From NCBI GenBank assembly GCA_035703755.1, contig DASSXP010000124.1:1-11993 (forward strand): 11,993 bases of DNA, read 5' to 3'. The notes under the pieces are model-generated. The model was not told the DNA's origin, made no database searches, and saw only the letters and a list, made by a program, of their open reading frames with translations. Position numbers and translations under genes: made by a program. This DNA comes from DASSBG01 sp035703755. GTDB taxonomy: Bacteria > Pseudomonadota > Gammaproteobacteria > Xanthomonadales > Rhodanobacteraceae. Within the stretch, counting starts at the first letter, position 1. The number at the start of each line of letters is the position of its first letter. Shown in pieces: positions 6,001-11,993 of the stretch.

Positions 6001-7588
6001 AGCGATTGCGGATGGCGTCGAGGCGGGCCAGCCCGGACAAGGTGCCGACCCACAACTGGCCACCGGCGTCACGGGTGATGCGAACCGCGTTGTTGTCCGG
6101 CAGCCCGTCGGCACTGCCGTAATGCCGAATGACACCAAGACCGGCGCGGTAGTGCACCACGCCATGTCCGATGCTGGCCAGCCACAGACTGCCGTCGCGG
6201 TCGGCGTAAATGTCACGGATCGGCGCGGTCGGGCCAACCGGAATGGTGAGCGGCAGGCGGCGGGCCGTGCCGTTGGCCGGATCGTAGTGCAGCGCACCGA
6301 GGTTGCTGCCAAGCCACAGCGCACCGGCGGCGGCCTGGGCGATGCTGTACACGGTGAGGCGTGTCGTGTCCGGCAGCTTCAGCGAGGCGAGGATCGCCGG
6401 GGTGTGATCGTGGAACTGCTGCGCGGGCAGGTCGTATTGAAGCAAACCCGCGCCATGGGTGCCGAGCCAATAGCGGCCCTGACTGTCCTGATAGACGGCG
6501 CGAATGTTGTTGCGCGCGGCGGTGCGGGCGTCTTCGCGCGGATCGACGATACGCGCCACCGGCGGCGGTACCGGGTTGGCCAGCATCACTCCATGCGATT
6601 GGGTGCCGACCCACAGCAGGCCGGAGCGGTCCAGCAGCAGGCGCGCGGCGCTGAGGTCGGGCGCCTGCGAGCTGCCGGGACGGCGGATGCGCACCATGGT
6701 CGCCGCTTCGCCGTCGCTGCGTACCCGGATCAGACCGTCGCTGCCGAGCGCCAGCCAGAGCCAGCCACGGGCGTCTTCCACCAGGGGCTCTTGCACCAGG
6801 TGGCCGGGCATCGACGCGCTGCCGGCCGGACGTGTCCACAGCGATTGGCGCGCGCCACTGTGTCGATCGATGACGGCGAGACCGGCTTCGTCGCTGGCAT
6901 AGAGGCGGTTGTGCGGGTCGCAGGTGATGCCGTAACTGGGGCGATCCGGGCCGATCCGGGTGGCGCGGGTGGCATCCAGTCGCAGCACGCCATCGCTGCT
7001 GGCGGCGTAGATGCCGCCATCCGGGCACTGGCTCATCTGCATCACCGAGCTGCCGCCCAAGGTGGTGATCGGGTGCTGGAATCGATAGACGTCGACGGCC
7101 TTGTCGTAGGGCGGCGCCAGCAGTCGGATCACGCTGCCGCGGGCGATCCAGAGGCGCTCGGCGGCATCGCTGAACAACAGGCCGGCCGGGTCGTCGTTGC
7201 GGCTGCCGATGATCCGGGTTACACGGCGCTCGTTGGGGTCAAAATGCAGCACCGAGCCGCTGGCGGTGGCGACCCACACCGCCGGGCCGGGCGCGTCAGC
7301 CAGCGCCAGAATCAAGTTGTCGGGGAGGCTGTCGGCGCGGTCGGGATCGTGCTGAAACACCGTGAGTTTCAGGCCGTCGTAGCGGTGCAGGCCGCCCTCG
7401 GTGCCGATCCAGACGTAGCCTTCACGATCTTGCAGCAGCGCATGCACGCTGCCTTGGGCCAGGCCCACATGGCTGTCAATGGCGCGAAAATCGAGCCGCG
7501 GCGCCGCCCAGGCGCTGGACAGGCACAGCAGCGCAGCCAGCCAGGGGCCGGCTCGACGCCACTGCCAGATTGCCGATAGTCCGGGCAT
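3047..7588 (-). CDS. Membrane sensor: double seven-bladed propeller, Y_Y_Y, two PAS, GGDEF and EAL
   Basis: A 1513-residue cyclic-di-GMP enzyme. Signal peptide at 1-29 (hydrophobic core, cut near AWA-AP). Residues about 35-665 hold 14 W-(I/V/L)-(G/A)-type blades of the two-component-regulator propeller type, starting at about 59, 104, 146, 193, 229, 277, 325, 373, 424, 468, 512, 559, 605 and 650, i.e. two seven-bladed propellers. A Y_Y_Y domain (about 715-775) precedes one membrane helix (782-802), then two PAS domains (about 815-940 and 951-1062), GGDEF (about 1065-1230) and EAL (about 1250-1495). GGDEF at 1150-1154 is intact, with the inhibitory I-site REQD at 1141-1144. EAL residues E1279, N1338, E1370, D1400/D1401, K1421, E1457 and Q1477 are all present, so both synthesis and hydrolysis look possible. 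The start is the ATG at 7588, preceded by GAGGA; a GTG at 7678 would bury the signal peptide. The ligand is unknown. Confidence 0.95.
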   Translation of the reverse strand: MPGLSAIWQWRRAGPWLAALLCLSSAWAAPRLDFRAIDSHVGLAQGSVHALLQDREGYVWIGTEGGLHRYDGLKLTVFQHDPDRADSLPDNLILALADAPGPAVWVATASGSVLHFDPNERRVTRIIGSRNDDPAGLLFSDAAERLWIARGSVIRLLAPPYDKAVDVYRFQHPITTLGGSSVMQMSQCPDGGIYAASSDGVLRLDATRATRIGPDRPSYGITCDPHNRLYASDEAGLAVIDRHSGARQSLWTRPAGSASMPGHLVQEPLVEDARGWLWLALGSDGLIRVRSDGEAATMVRIRRPGSSQAPDLSAARLLLDRSGLLWVGTQSHGVMLANPVPPPVARIVDPREDARTAARNNIRAVYQDSQGRYWLGTHGAGLLQYDLPAQQFHDHTPAILASLKLPDTTRLTVYSIAQAAAGALWLGSNLGALHYDPANGTARRLPLTIPVGPTAPIRDIYADRDGSLWLASIGHGVVHYRAGLGVIRHYGSADGLPDNNAVRITRDAGGQLWVGTLSGLARLDAIRNRFQAYHEVPGRVDSLAGQRVTDIRSAADGSLWIATDAGVNRLLSVDDSGAHFRRYLRRDGLPDTTAYCAIDGGHGKIWISSNLGISRLDPETGAIETLGMQEVLQGLEFNSAACLRDNQGALLFGGINGLNRFRPETIKPSRYLAPTVITGISLDGRRANPAQPVALASDMRVIGFDFAALDFTAPRKNQFRYRLLGLDAAWIDNGNDIHASYANLRPGNYRFEVQGSNHDGVFNPTPAAIDFHVIPPWWASTPAKTAAAAVAGLLLLTGILALRRRHRNILLHARELSESEQRFRLALWASGDQFWDWDLRSNTLHRVGTDQLSGGEPEQHLPVDEWMQHIVHPDDIPGIQKAAQAHLDGITPLFSSEHRITTASGKLVWVRSRGKIVERDANGIPVRLCGVVHNASQEREAEHGYRIAVQVLRSMTEAVAVTDLEHRFISVNQAFMQMLGYDEAEVLGQDASLINARQHSASAYREIREAVVKHGHWRGELWQRRKNGEEFLSWLELTEVLDIHDKRSHFVCVMTDITERKRTDEELRYLANYDSLTGLPNRTLLSEKLGHAIRHARRTGRKVAVLFIDLDRFKQINDSMGHGVGDRMLKAAGTRLRSNVREQDTVSRLGGDEFCVVLEDLADNAIVERVCAALIGAFEAPLQVEARQEIVISPSIGIALYPEHGNTPVDLLKFADTAMYQAKARGRNTWAMYTEAMDAQARRHATMLNALRQALHRQELSVVYQPKIDLDSWEITGVEALLRWHSNSLGEVPPAVFIPLAEEAGLIVEFGAYVLDQACAALARWRNHDVSTISMAVNISSAQLLGRTLLNTLERVLQRHRLDPGLIELELTESLVMTDAEASLRTLRELKQLGVRLAIDDFGTGYSSFSYLKRLPIDTLKIDKEFIGDLTTDSDDEEITTAIISMAHSLGLEVVAEGVQTLEQLHYLMEKNCDQMQGNWFSKPLPPKDCLTLLCRHDPATRPAPPRAEWLGL

Positions 7589-7624
7589 GCTTCCTCGAAC
7601 GCGCAACGGGTGCGTGAGCCGCTC

Positions 7625-7643
7625 CGTGGTGCAGTGTGCCACG
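7625..7643. promoter_or_regulatory. Near-palindrome upstream of the sensor gene (possible operator)
   Basis: CGTGGTGCAGTGTGCCACG is a 19-bp imperfect palindrome: seven of nine base pairs match around a central base. It lies 37-55 nt upstream of the sensor ATG, within the 195-bp space between that gene and the divergent pepP. Its symmetry and position fit a binding site for a dimeric regulator, but a palindrome this short can arise by chance in G/C-rich DNA. Confidence 0.25.
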
Positions 7644-7700
7644 ACGTTCGCATGGGAGGCCAATGGTGCGGCATGCACGACTGCTTCGCGGTGGGGGCGT

Positions 7701-7706
7701 TATCAT
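7701..7706 (+). promoter_or_regulatory. Possible -10 box of the pepP promoter
   Basis: TATCAT matches five of six bases of the sigma70 -10 consensus and stands out in a G/C-rich spacer. It would give a 5' leader of about 70 nt before the pepP ATG. No convincing -35 box lies 16-19 nt upstream. Confidence 0.3.
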
Positions 7707-7783
7707 GCCGGGCACGAACATGGGGAGGCGCGACAGCGCATGGATGAGGGGCTTGGCAAGCGGTCGACGGCAGCGGGGACAGC

Positions 7784-9088
7784 ATGATTCCGGCGGCTGA
7801 ATTCGCCCGTCGGCGGCGCCAATTGATGCGCATGGCCGGTGCCGGTGCGGCGTTGGTGGTGGCGGCCGCGCCCGAGCGCTGGCGCAATGCCGACAGCCCT
7901 TGGCCGTACCGGCAGGACTCGGATTTCCACTACCTGTCGGGCTTCCCGGAGCCGGATGCGGTGCTGGCGCTGTTGCCCGGACGGCGCAACGGCGAGGTGA
8001 TTTTGTTCTGCCGTGAACGTGATCCACGGCAGGAGCGCTGGGATGGCGTTCGCGTTGGCAGTGAGGGCGCGGTCACCCGTTACGGCGTGGACGATGCCTT
8101 TCCCATCGACGACATCGACGACATCCTGCCCGGCATGCTGGAGGGGCGCGATCGGCTGTACTGCAATTTCGGCCGCGAACCCGAGTTCGATGCGCGCCTG
8201 CTGACCTGGATGCGGCGGCTGCGTGGTTTGCGCGGTGGCGGCGTGGTGCCGCAGGAATTCGTCGCGCTGGGACATCTGCTGCACGACTTGCGGCTGTACA
8301 AGTCGCGCAACGAATTGCGCCTGATGCAGCGCGCGGCCGAGGTCGCGGTCAAGGCGCATCTGGCGGCGCTGCGGGTGGCGCGGCCGGGGGTCACCGAGTA
8401 TCAGGTCGAGGCGGAATTTCTGCGTACCATCCGCGCCCACGGGGCCGAATCGCCATACCCGGCGATGGTGGCGGCGGGCCCGAATGCCTGCGTCATGCAC
8501 TACCGTGCCAATCGCGGTGCGCTCGCCGCCGGCGATCTGCTGATGATCGATGCCGGCGCCGAGGTCGATTGCTACGCCTCCGACATCACCCGCACGCTCC
8601 CCGTGGGCGGGCGATTTTCGCCGGAACAGCGCGCGCTCTACGAGCTGGTGCTGGCGGCGCAACAGGCGGCTATCGACGTGGTTCGGCCGGGGCAGGCCTT
8701 CAACGCGGCGCACGCCGCGGCCGTGGCCGTGGTGGCCGACGGTCTGGCCGAGCTCGGCATCCTCGGCCGTGCCGCGCGGGCGCGCGATCCGGCGGCGCTG
8801 GAACGCTACTTTCCACACAAGACCTGCCACTGGCTGGGCCTCGACGTGCACGATGTGGGTGATTACCGCGTCGACGGCGAATCGCGGCAACTGGAGACCG
8901 GCATGGTGTTGGCGGTCGAACCCGGCATCTACATTGCTCCCGATGACCGCCACGTGGCCGAACGCTGGCGCGGCCTGGCGGTGCGGCTGGAGGACGATGT
9001 CGCGGTGGGCGCGGCCGGCCCCGAGCTCCTGACCGCCGGCATGCCGCGGGCCGCGGACGATATCGAACGGCTGTTGGCGAATCGCTGA
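7784..9088 (+). CDS. pepP: Xaa-Pro aminopeptidase (aminopeptidase P)
   Basis: A cytoplasmic manganese-dependent M24B peptidase that removes the N-terminal residue when the second residue is proline. The 434-residue length matches E. coli PepP (441). An N-terminal creatinase-type domain (about 1-165; DSDFHYLSGFPEPD at 45-58) is followed by the pita-bread catalytic domain. Metal ligands are all visible: D256 (LMIDAG), D267 (SDITRT), H349 (HKTCHWLGLDVHD), E379 (VEPGIY) and E403 (RLEDD); H239 and H356 match the catalytic histidines. The ATG is preceded by GGGGA at good spacing. In E. coli pepP lies near zapA with ygfB between them; here no ygfB is present, pepP points away from zapA and the giant sensor gene separates them. 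A strong terminator follows. Confidence 0.96.
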   Translation: MIPAAEFARRRRQLMRMAGAGAALVVAAAPERWRNADSPWPYRQDSDFHYLSGFPEPDAVLALLPGRRNGEVILFCRERDPRQERWDGVRVGSEGAVTRYGVDDAFPIDDIDDILPGMLEGRDRLYCNFGREPEFDARLLTWMRRLRGLRGGGVVPQEFVALGHLLHDLRLYKSRNELRLMQRAAEVAVKAHLAALRVARPGVTEYQVEAEFLRTIRAHGAESPYPAMVAAGPNACVMHYRANRGALAAGDLLMIDAGAEVDCYASDITRTLPVGGRFSPEQRALYELVLAAQQAAIDVVRPGQAFNAAHAAAVAVVADGLAELGILGRAARARDPAALERYFPHKTCHWLGLDVHDVGDYRVDGESRQLETGMVLAVEPGIYIAPDDRHVAERWRGLAVRLEDDVAVGAAGPELLTAGMPRAADDIERLLANR

Positions 9089-9117
9089 CCGACTTGTGCA
9101 CGGTTCTTGCTTGGGTC

Positions 9118-9147
9118 AAAACGGGCGGCCCGCGCGCCGCCCGTTTC
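9118..9147 (+). terminator. Strong rho-independent terminator after pepP
   Basis: AAACGGGCGGC (9119-9129), a 6-nt loop and GCCGCCCGTTT (9136-9146) form a perfect 11-bp stem, G/C-rich at the loop and A/T at the base. It begins 30 bp after the pepP stop. Because of the A and T runs on the two sides it could work in both directions, though the T run after the stem is short. Confidence 0.75.
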
Positions 9148-9175
9148 GTCACCGTCTGCCGCAGGGGAACCCGCC

Positions 9176-9295
9176 ATGAGCCAATACATCGCACCCGTCC
9201 GCGTGCCCTTGCCGAGCGCCCAGCGACGGCCGCCGCGGCGCGCCATGCGGCGCTGGTTGCGGCTGGCCTTGCAACGGGCGTTCAGCGTCAGCTGA
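9176..9295 (+). CDS. Possible 39-residue basic small protein
   Basis: An ATG with AGGGGAA about 7 nt before it opens a 39-codon frame, starting MSQYIAPVRVPLPSAQ and followed by an arginine-rich segment (RRPPRRAMRRWLRLALQR, 17-34) that could form a basic amphipathic helix. The good ribosome binding site is the main argument for a real gene. Against it: it follows the pepP terminator with no visible promoter of its own, and short frames are common in G/C-rich DNA. No family is recognised. Confidence 0.35.
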   Translation: MSQYIAPVRVPLPSAQRRPPRRAMRRWLRLALQRAFSVS

Positions 9296-9310
9296 GCGAC
9301 AGGCGCTCAG
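9292..9310. terminator. Hairpin spanning two convergent stop codons
   Basis: CTGAGCG (9292-9298), 5 nt, CGCTCAG (9304-9310) is a perfect 7-bp inverted repeat that contains the TGA of the 39-codon frame on one strand and the TGA of pepQ on the other. There is no run of T after either arm, so if it ends transcription it does so weakly or with help from Rho. Confidence 0.3.
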
Positions 9311-10629
9311 GCCGCCGCGAAGGCTTCACGGGTCAGGTTCAGCGGTGCGGCGTCGGTGCACACCACGTCGTCTTCGATGCGGATGCCGCCGTAGCGACGG
9401 AACGCGTCCACCTTGGACCAATTGACGGCCTTGGCCTGCGGCGTGGCCTTGAGCTCGTCCAGCAGCAGGTCGATGAAGTACAGGCCGGGTTCGATGGTGA
9501 CGACCATGCCCGGTTCCAGTGTGCGCGTCAGGCGCAGATATGGGTGGCCCTCGGGTCGGGCCACGCTGCCGCCGTCCGGGCCGGCCATGAAGCCGCCGAT
9601 GTCGTGCACTTGCAGGCCGATCAGATGGCCGAGGCCGTGCGGGAAAAAGTGGCTGCTGAGGCCGCTGGCGACCGCTTCCTCGGCGCCCATGTCGATGAAG
9701 CCGTGTTGCTTGAGAATGCCAGCGATGACGTGGTGCGCGTGCAGATGCAGCGCCGGGTAGCTTTGACCTGCCTGGACCATGGCGCAGAACGACTGCTGGG
9801 CCTGCTCCATCGAGTCGATCAGGGCCTGGAACGCGTCCGCCCCGGGGCCGGCGCAGGTGCGGGTGATGTCGCTGGCGTAGCCGTGGCACTGGGCGCCGGC
9901 GTCGATCAGGAAGCTGTCGCGTTGCGGCACGGATGCCCGGCTCGGCACCATGTAGTGCAATACCGCGGCGTGCGCGTTCAAGGCGACAATGTTGCCGTAG
10001 GGCAGCTCTTCCTCCATCAAGCCGGCCGCCTTGAGGTAGGCGACGTGGATGCCGAACTCCGATTCGCCGCCATGGAACGCCGCTTGCGCCGCGCGGTGGG
10101 CGCGGCAGCCGATGCGGCTGGCTTCGCGCATCAGCTCGATTTCATAAGGGCTCTTGTACGCGCGCTGCCAATGCAGGTAATCGAGCACGGCGGCGGGATT
10201 GTCGGGCCGCATGTCACCCAGCGCCGCTGATGGCTCGCCGAGGACGGCGCAGCGGGACGGATCGGCCGGCAACAAGGCGCGCGCGTCGGCGGCGTCGCGG
10301 ATGATGTGGATGTCAAACGAATCGACCCAGTAGCCGCTCGGCACGGCCGGCACCACATGCCAGTAATCGTGCGGTTGCAGGTAGATCAAGCGCGGCTTTT
10401 GTCCCGGCGTGTGGACCAGCCAGCAACCCGGCGCCTGGGTCACTGGCAGCCACCATTTGAAATGCGGATTGACCTTGAACGGGTAGGGCATGTCGTCCAG
10501 AAACTGCATCGGCGCCCGTCCGGCGGCGATGACCAGATGCTCGCGTCCCGCACGCGCCAGCGCCGCGTCGGCGTGTTGGCGGACGCAGGCAAGGTGTGCG
10601 GCGTAGAGGGATTCCAGTGCGGTCGTCAT
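9307..10629 (-). CDS. pepQ: Xaa-Pro dipeptidase (prolidase)
   Basis: Splits dipeptides with a C-terminal proline in the cytoplasm, using two metal ions; some members also hydrolyse organophosphates. At 440 residues it is near E. coli PepQ (443). The N-terminal domain carries PFKVNPHFKWWLPV (50-63), typical of the PepQ branch rather than PepP. Metal ligands are D243 (FLIDAG), D254 (SDITRT), H335 (HGLGHLIGLQVHD), E380 (TIEPGLY) and E419 (RIEDD). The ATG at 10627-10629 has AGGG upstream and gives the family's usual N-terminus; a GTG start 96 nt further upstream is rejected. It is convergent with pepP; a 141-bp gap separates it from the PilZ gene. Confidence 0.96.
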   Translation of the reverse strand: MTTALESLYAAHLACVRQHADAALARAGREHLVIAAGRAPMQFLDDMPYPFKVNPHFKWWLPVTQAPGCWLVHTPGQKPRLIYLQPHDYWHVVPAVPSGYWVDSFDIHIIRDAADARALLPADPSRCAVLGEPSAALGDMRPDNPAAVLDYLHWQRAYKSPYEIELMREASRIGCRAHRAAQAAFHGGESEFGIHVAYLKAAGLMEEELPYGNIVALNAHAAVLHYMVPSRASVPQRDSFLIDAGAQCHGYASDITRTCAGPGADAFQALIDSMEQAQQSFCAMVQAGQSYPALHLHAHHVIAGILKQHGFIDMGAEEAVASGLSSHFFPHGLGHLIGLQVHDIGGFMAGPDGGSVARPEGHPYLRLTRTLEPGMVVTIEPGLYFIDLLLDELKATPQAKAVNWSKVDAFRRYGGIRIEDDVVCTDAAPLNLTREAFAAA

Positions 10630-10700
10630 GGCGGTTTGCCCTGTTGCAAAACGGCCATGGTGACGCGTCGCGGCGATGCCCGCCAGTGCGGTGTGGCACG

Positions 10701-10716
10701 TCGCGGCTGACCGCGA
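10701..10716. repeat. Perfect 6-bp inverted repeat between pilZ-type gene and pepQ
   Basis: TCGCGG-CTGA-CCGCGA is a perfect inverted repeat in the 141-bp space upstream of pepQ. No T run follows in either direction, so it is not a typical terminator; a protein-binding site or RNA hairpin is possible. The rest of this gap shows no convincing promoter. Confidence 0.25.
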
Positions 10717-10770
10717 GACAGACACGGACGCGGCGGCGAGGTGAAAACCGCCGTCGCAACGCTGGGCGTC

Positions 10771-11106
10771 TCAATCGCTGTCGAGCCAGGCGCCCAGTGC
10801 GGCCGTGTCTTCCTCGCTGATGGCGATGAAGCGCAGGCCGGACCAGAATTGACCGGGAATGGCGGCTTCTTCGGTCCATTGCTCATGCATGCCGATTTCC
10901 AGCGTGCGGCGCTCGCCGGCGTTCGGGTTCGGCAGCTGAAAGCGGAATTGGTACAGCGCATCCTCGGCCAGGGGCTTGGGGCCGATCAACATCAGGCCGC
11001 TGCCGGACAGGTTGCCGACCCGGCCCACCGGCTGACCGGTGATGGCGTCGGTGACGAGGATGATGCTGTCGACCGCCTTGCGGTCGGCGCGGCGTTTGTC
11101 GCTCAT
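10771..11106 (-). CDS. Single-domain PilZ protein (cyclic-di-GMP receptor)
   Basis: PilZ domains bind cyclic-di-GMP and pass the signal to a partner. This 111-residue protein is one PilZ domain. The binding motif RxxxR is R5-R6-A7-D8-R9 and the second motif NxSxxG is N32-L33-S34-G35-S36-G37, so binding is expected. The C-terminal part (FRFQLP, FWSGLRFIAI) continues the barrel. The ATG at 11104-11106 overlaps the TGA of the upstream DUF1631 gene as ATGA, indicating coupled translation and fixing the start; longer frames that run into the upstream gene are rejected. Because many DUF1631 proteins are tied to PilZ domains, the DUF1631 product is the likely partner (inference). Confidence 0.9.
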   Translation of the reverse strand: MSDKRRADRKAVDSIILVTDAITGQPVGRVGNLSGSGLMLIGPKPLAEDALYQFRFQLPNPNAGERRTLEIGMHEQWTEEAAIPGQFWSGLRFIAISEEDTAALGAWLDSD

Positions 11107-11993
11107 GTGGCGGCACTCCCGACGGGTTTTTCGCTGCCGACCAGCGCTTTCAGTTTGCTCAAGATGCTGTCCAGCGCGCGGTCGATCAGCGAGCCCTGTT
11201 GCGGCGGCGGTACCCGCATGCTGCCGGAGGCCATGGCCCGCGCCACCTGTTCGAGTTTGATGGTATCGGAGCGCGCACCGCGTTGATTGACCAGGAGACA
11301 ATTGCCGGTCTTGGTCGAATACCACGCAAGCTTGCGTCGCACCACGCCGCCGGGCGGATCGCTGTCGCAGTCGAACCAGGTGCCGAACGGCATCGTCTTG
11401 AGTTGGGCCAGGGCGGCTTGTTCCTTGGGATCGAGCTGCGGCGGCGCGATGGCCGCGATCTCCTCGTCGCTGGCCGAGCCCAGACGCTTGCGCTGCTTGA
11501 GCTTCATCGCCAGCTCGGTGCGCGTGAGCACTTCGTCGGTGGCCGCGGTGGCCGGCTCGCCGATGGCTTCGCGTGCCAGCACCTCGGCGTCACTGGCCGG
11601 CATGCCGACGCGGGACAGCCCGTGTTCGATGTCGGTGCGTAAGCGATGGCCGTCGATGTTCTTGTCCTTGAACGTCGCGGGGTCGCTGGTCAGCGCATCG
11701 GTAATCGCCAGTTGACGCCGGAAGCCGTCGCTGTCCTCGCCCTCCTGCAGCAAGCTCAGTGCCAGCACGTCGGTCCAGGCGTGTTGCAGCAGGTTGCGGG
11801 TCAGGCTGGGCGTGGTGTTCTGGCGAATCTGCAGGCGGGCGGCGACCAGTTCCTCGGCGCGCAGGCGGGCCAGCTCCAGCCGTTCGCGGCCCTTGGAGGC
11901 CTCGACGTGGCGGCGTTCGGTGACGTCGGCGCGCTTTTGCAGCGTGTCCGCCTGCTGTTGCAGATCCTGGCTCAGGTTGGTGAACAGGCCGAG
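11103..11993 (-). CDS. DUF1631 family protein, C-terminal part (cut by window edge)
   Basis: The frame is open to the window edge and covers the last 296 residues; family members are usually around 700 or more. Seen are a charged helical stretch near the edge (QQQADTLQKRADVTERR), the typical TRNLLQHAWTDVLALSLLQEG segment, and a compact C-terminal domain with FGTWFDCDSD, VRRKLAWYSTKTGNCLLVNQRG, characteristic of DUF1631. The function of the family is unknown; some are mislabelled thymidine phosphorylase in databases. The true start lies outside the window; a GTG at 11768 is internal. The stop overlaps the PilZ start, so the two form a coupled pair. Confidence 0.88.
   Translation of the reverse strand, partial: LGLFTNLSQDLQQQADTLQKRADVTERRHVEASKGRERLELARLRAEELVAARLQIRQNTTPSLTRNLLQHAWTDVLALSLLQEGEDSDGFRRQLAITDALTSDPATFKDKNIDGHRLRTDIEHGLSRVGMPASDAEVLAREAIGEPATAATDEVLTRTELAMKLKQRKRLGSASDEEIAAIAPPQLDPKEQAALAQLKTMPFGTWFDCDSDPPGGVVRRKLAWYSTKTGNCLLVNQRGARSDTIKLEQVARAMASGSMRVPPPQQGSLIDRALDSILSKLKALVGSEKPVGSAAT

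Noticed and set aside
5273..7579. A 768-codon open frame on the + strand opposite the sensor gene.
   Set aside because: It is antisense to a gene with full domain structure; its composition (Ala, Gly, Val, Asp, Gln runs, no domains) is the usual shadow of G/C-biased codons.
7589..7678. A GTG start at 7678 for the sensor gene, adding 30 residues.
   Set aside because: It would place the signal peptide inside the protein; the ATG at 7588 has a good ribosome binding site.
7703..8953. A 416-codon open frame on the minus strand opposite pepP.
   Set aside because: Antisense shadow of pepP, with no recognisable motif and a low-complexity composition.
9094..10230. A 378-codon open frame on the + strand opposite pepQ.
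   Set aside because: Antisense shadow of pepQ; the pepQ frame has all metal ligands and normal length, and this one has no domain.
1..11993. A previously undescribed defence or mobile system, CRISPR array, tRNA or rRNA.
   Set aside because: I looked on both strands and found no spaced direct repeats, cloverleaf, toxin-antitoxin pair, nuclease-helicase module or phage genes; the window is mainly core genes plus cyclic-di-GMP proteins.

Overview
The window looks like a chromosomal segment of a high-GC gammaproteobacterium, most likely a member of the Xanthomonadales (Xanthomonadaceae/Rhodanobacteraceae). This rests on the strong G/C bias at third codon positions, the series zapB-like - zapA - 6S RNA - 5-formyltetrahydrofolate cyclo-ligase - EVE protein - rpiA, and the cyclic-di-GMP proteins nearby. 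The assignment is inferred from gene content and order; no database search was possible.

Layout. Positions 1-336 hold a gene tail on the + strand and a truncated insertion-sequence end (IS256-like transposase C-terminus with a terminal-repeat-like motif). Positions 337-3039 are a minus-strand housekeeping block, read right to left: a coiled-coil ZapB-like protein, zapA, a 102-104 bp inverted-repeat element with a probable terminator, a 6S RNA gene (ssrS) with its own probable promoter, then 5-formyltetrahydrofolate cyclo-ligase, an EVE-domain protein (overlapping by ATGA) and rpiA. Positions 3047-7588 (minus) encode one very large membrane sensor: signal peptide, 14 propeller blades, Y_Y_Y domain, one membrane helix, two PAS domains, GGDEF and EAL. 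Its stop codon lies 7 nt before the ATG of the zapB-like gene.

Positions 7784-9088 (+) encode aminopeptidase P (pepP), followed by a strong terminator and a possible 39-residue basic peptide. Convergent to it, 9307-10629 (minus) encodes the Xaa-Pro dipeptidase pepQ. Positions 10771-11993 (minus) hold the C-terminal 296 codons of a DUF1631 protein, overlapping by ATGA a single-domain PilZ protein.

How they may work together. Two loci handle cyclic-di-GMP: the sensor has intact synthesis, product-inhibition and hydrolysis motifs, and the PilZ protein has the RxxxR and NxSxxG binding motifs. The sensor is packed against the ZapB-like/ZapA division genes, but no functional link is shown. PepP and PepQ together would complete the breakdown of proline-containing peptides. 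The 6S RNA upstream of the folate enzyme gene repeats the arrangement known in Escherichia coli (ssrS-ygfA). I see no CRISPR array, tRNA, rRNA, phage module or defence island; most of the window is ordinary core genome.
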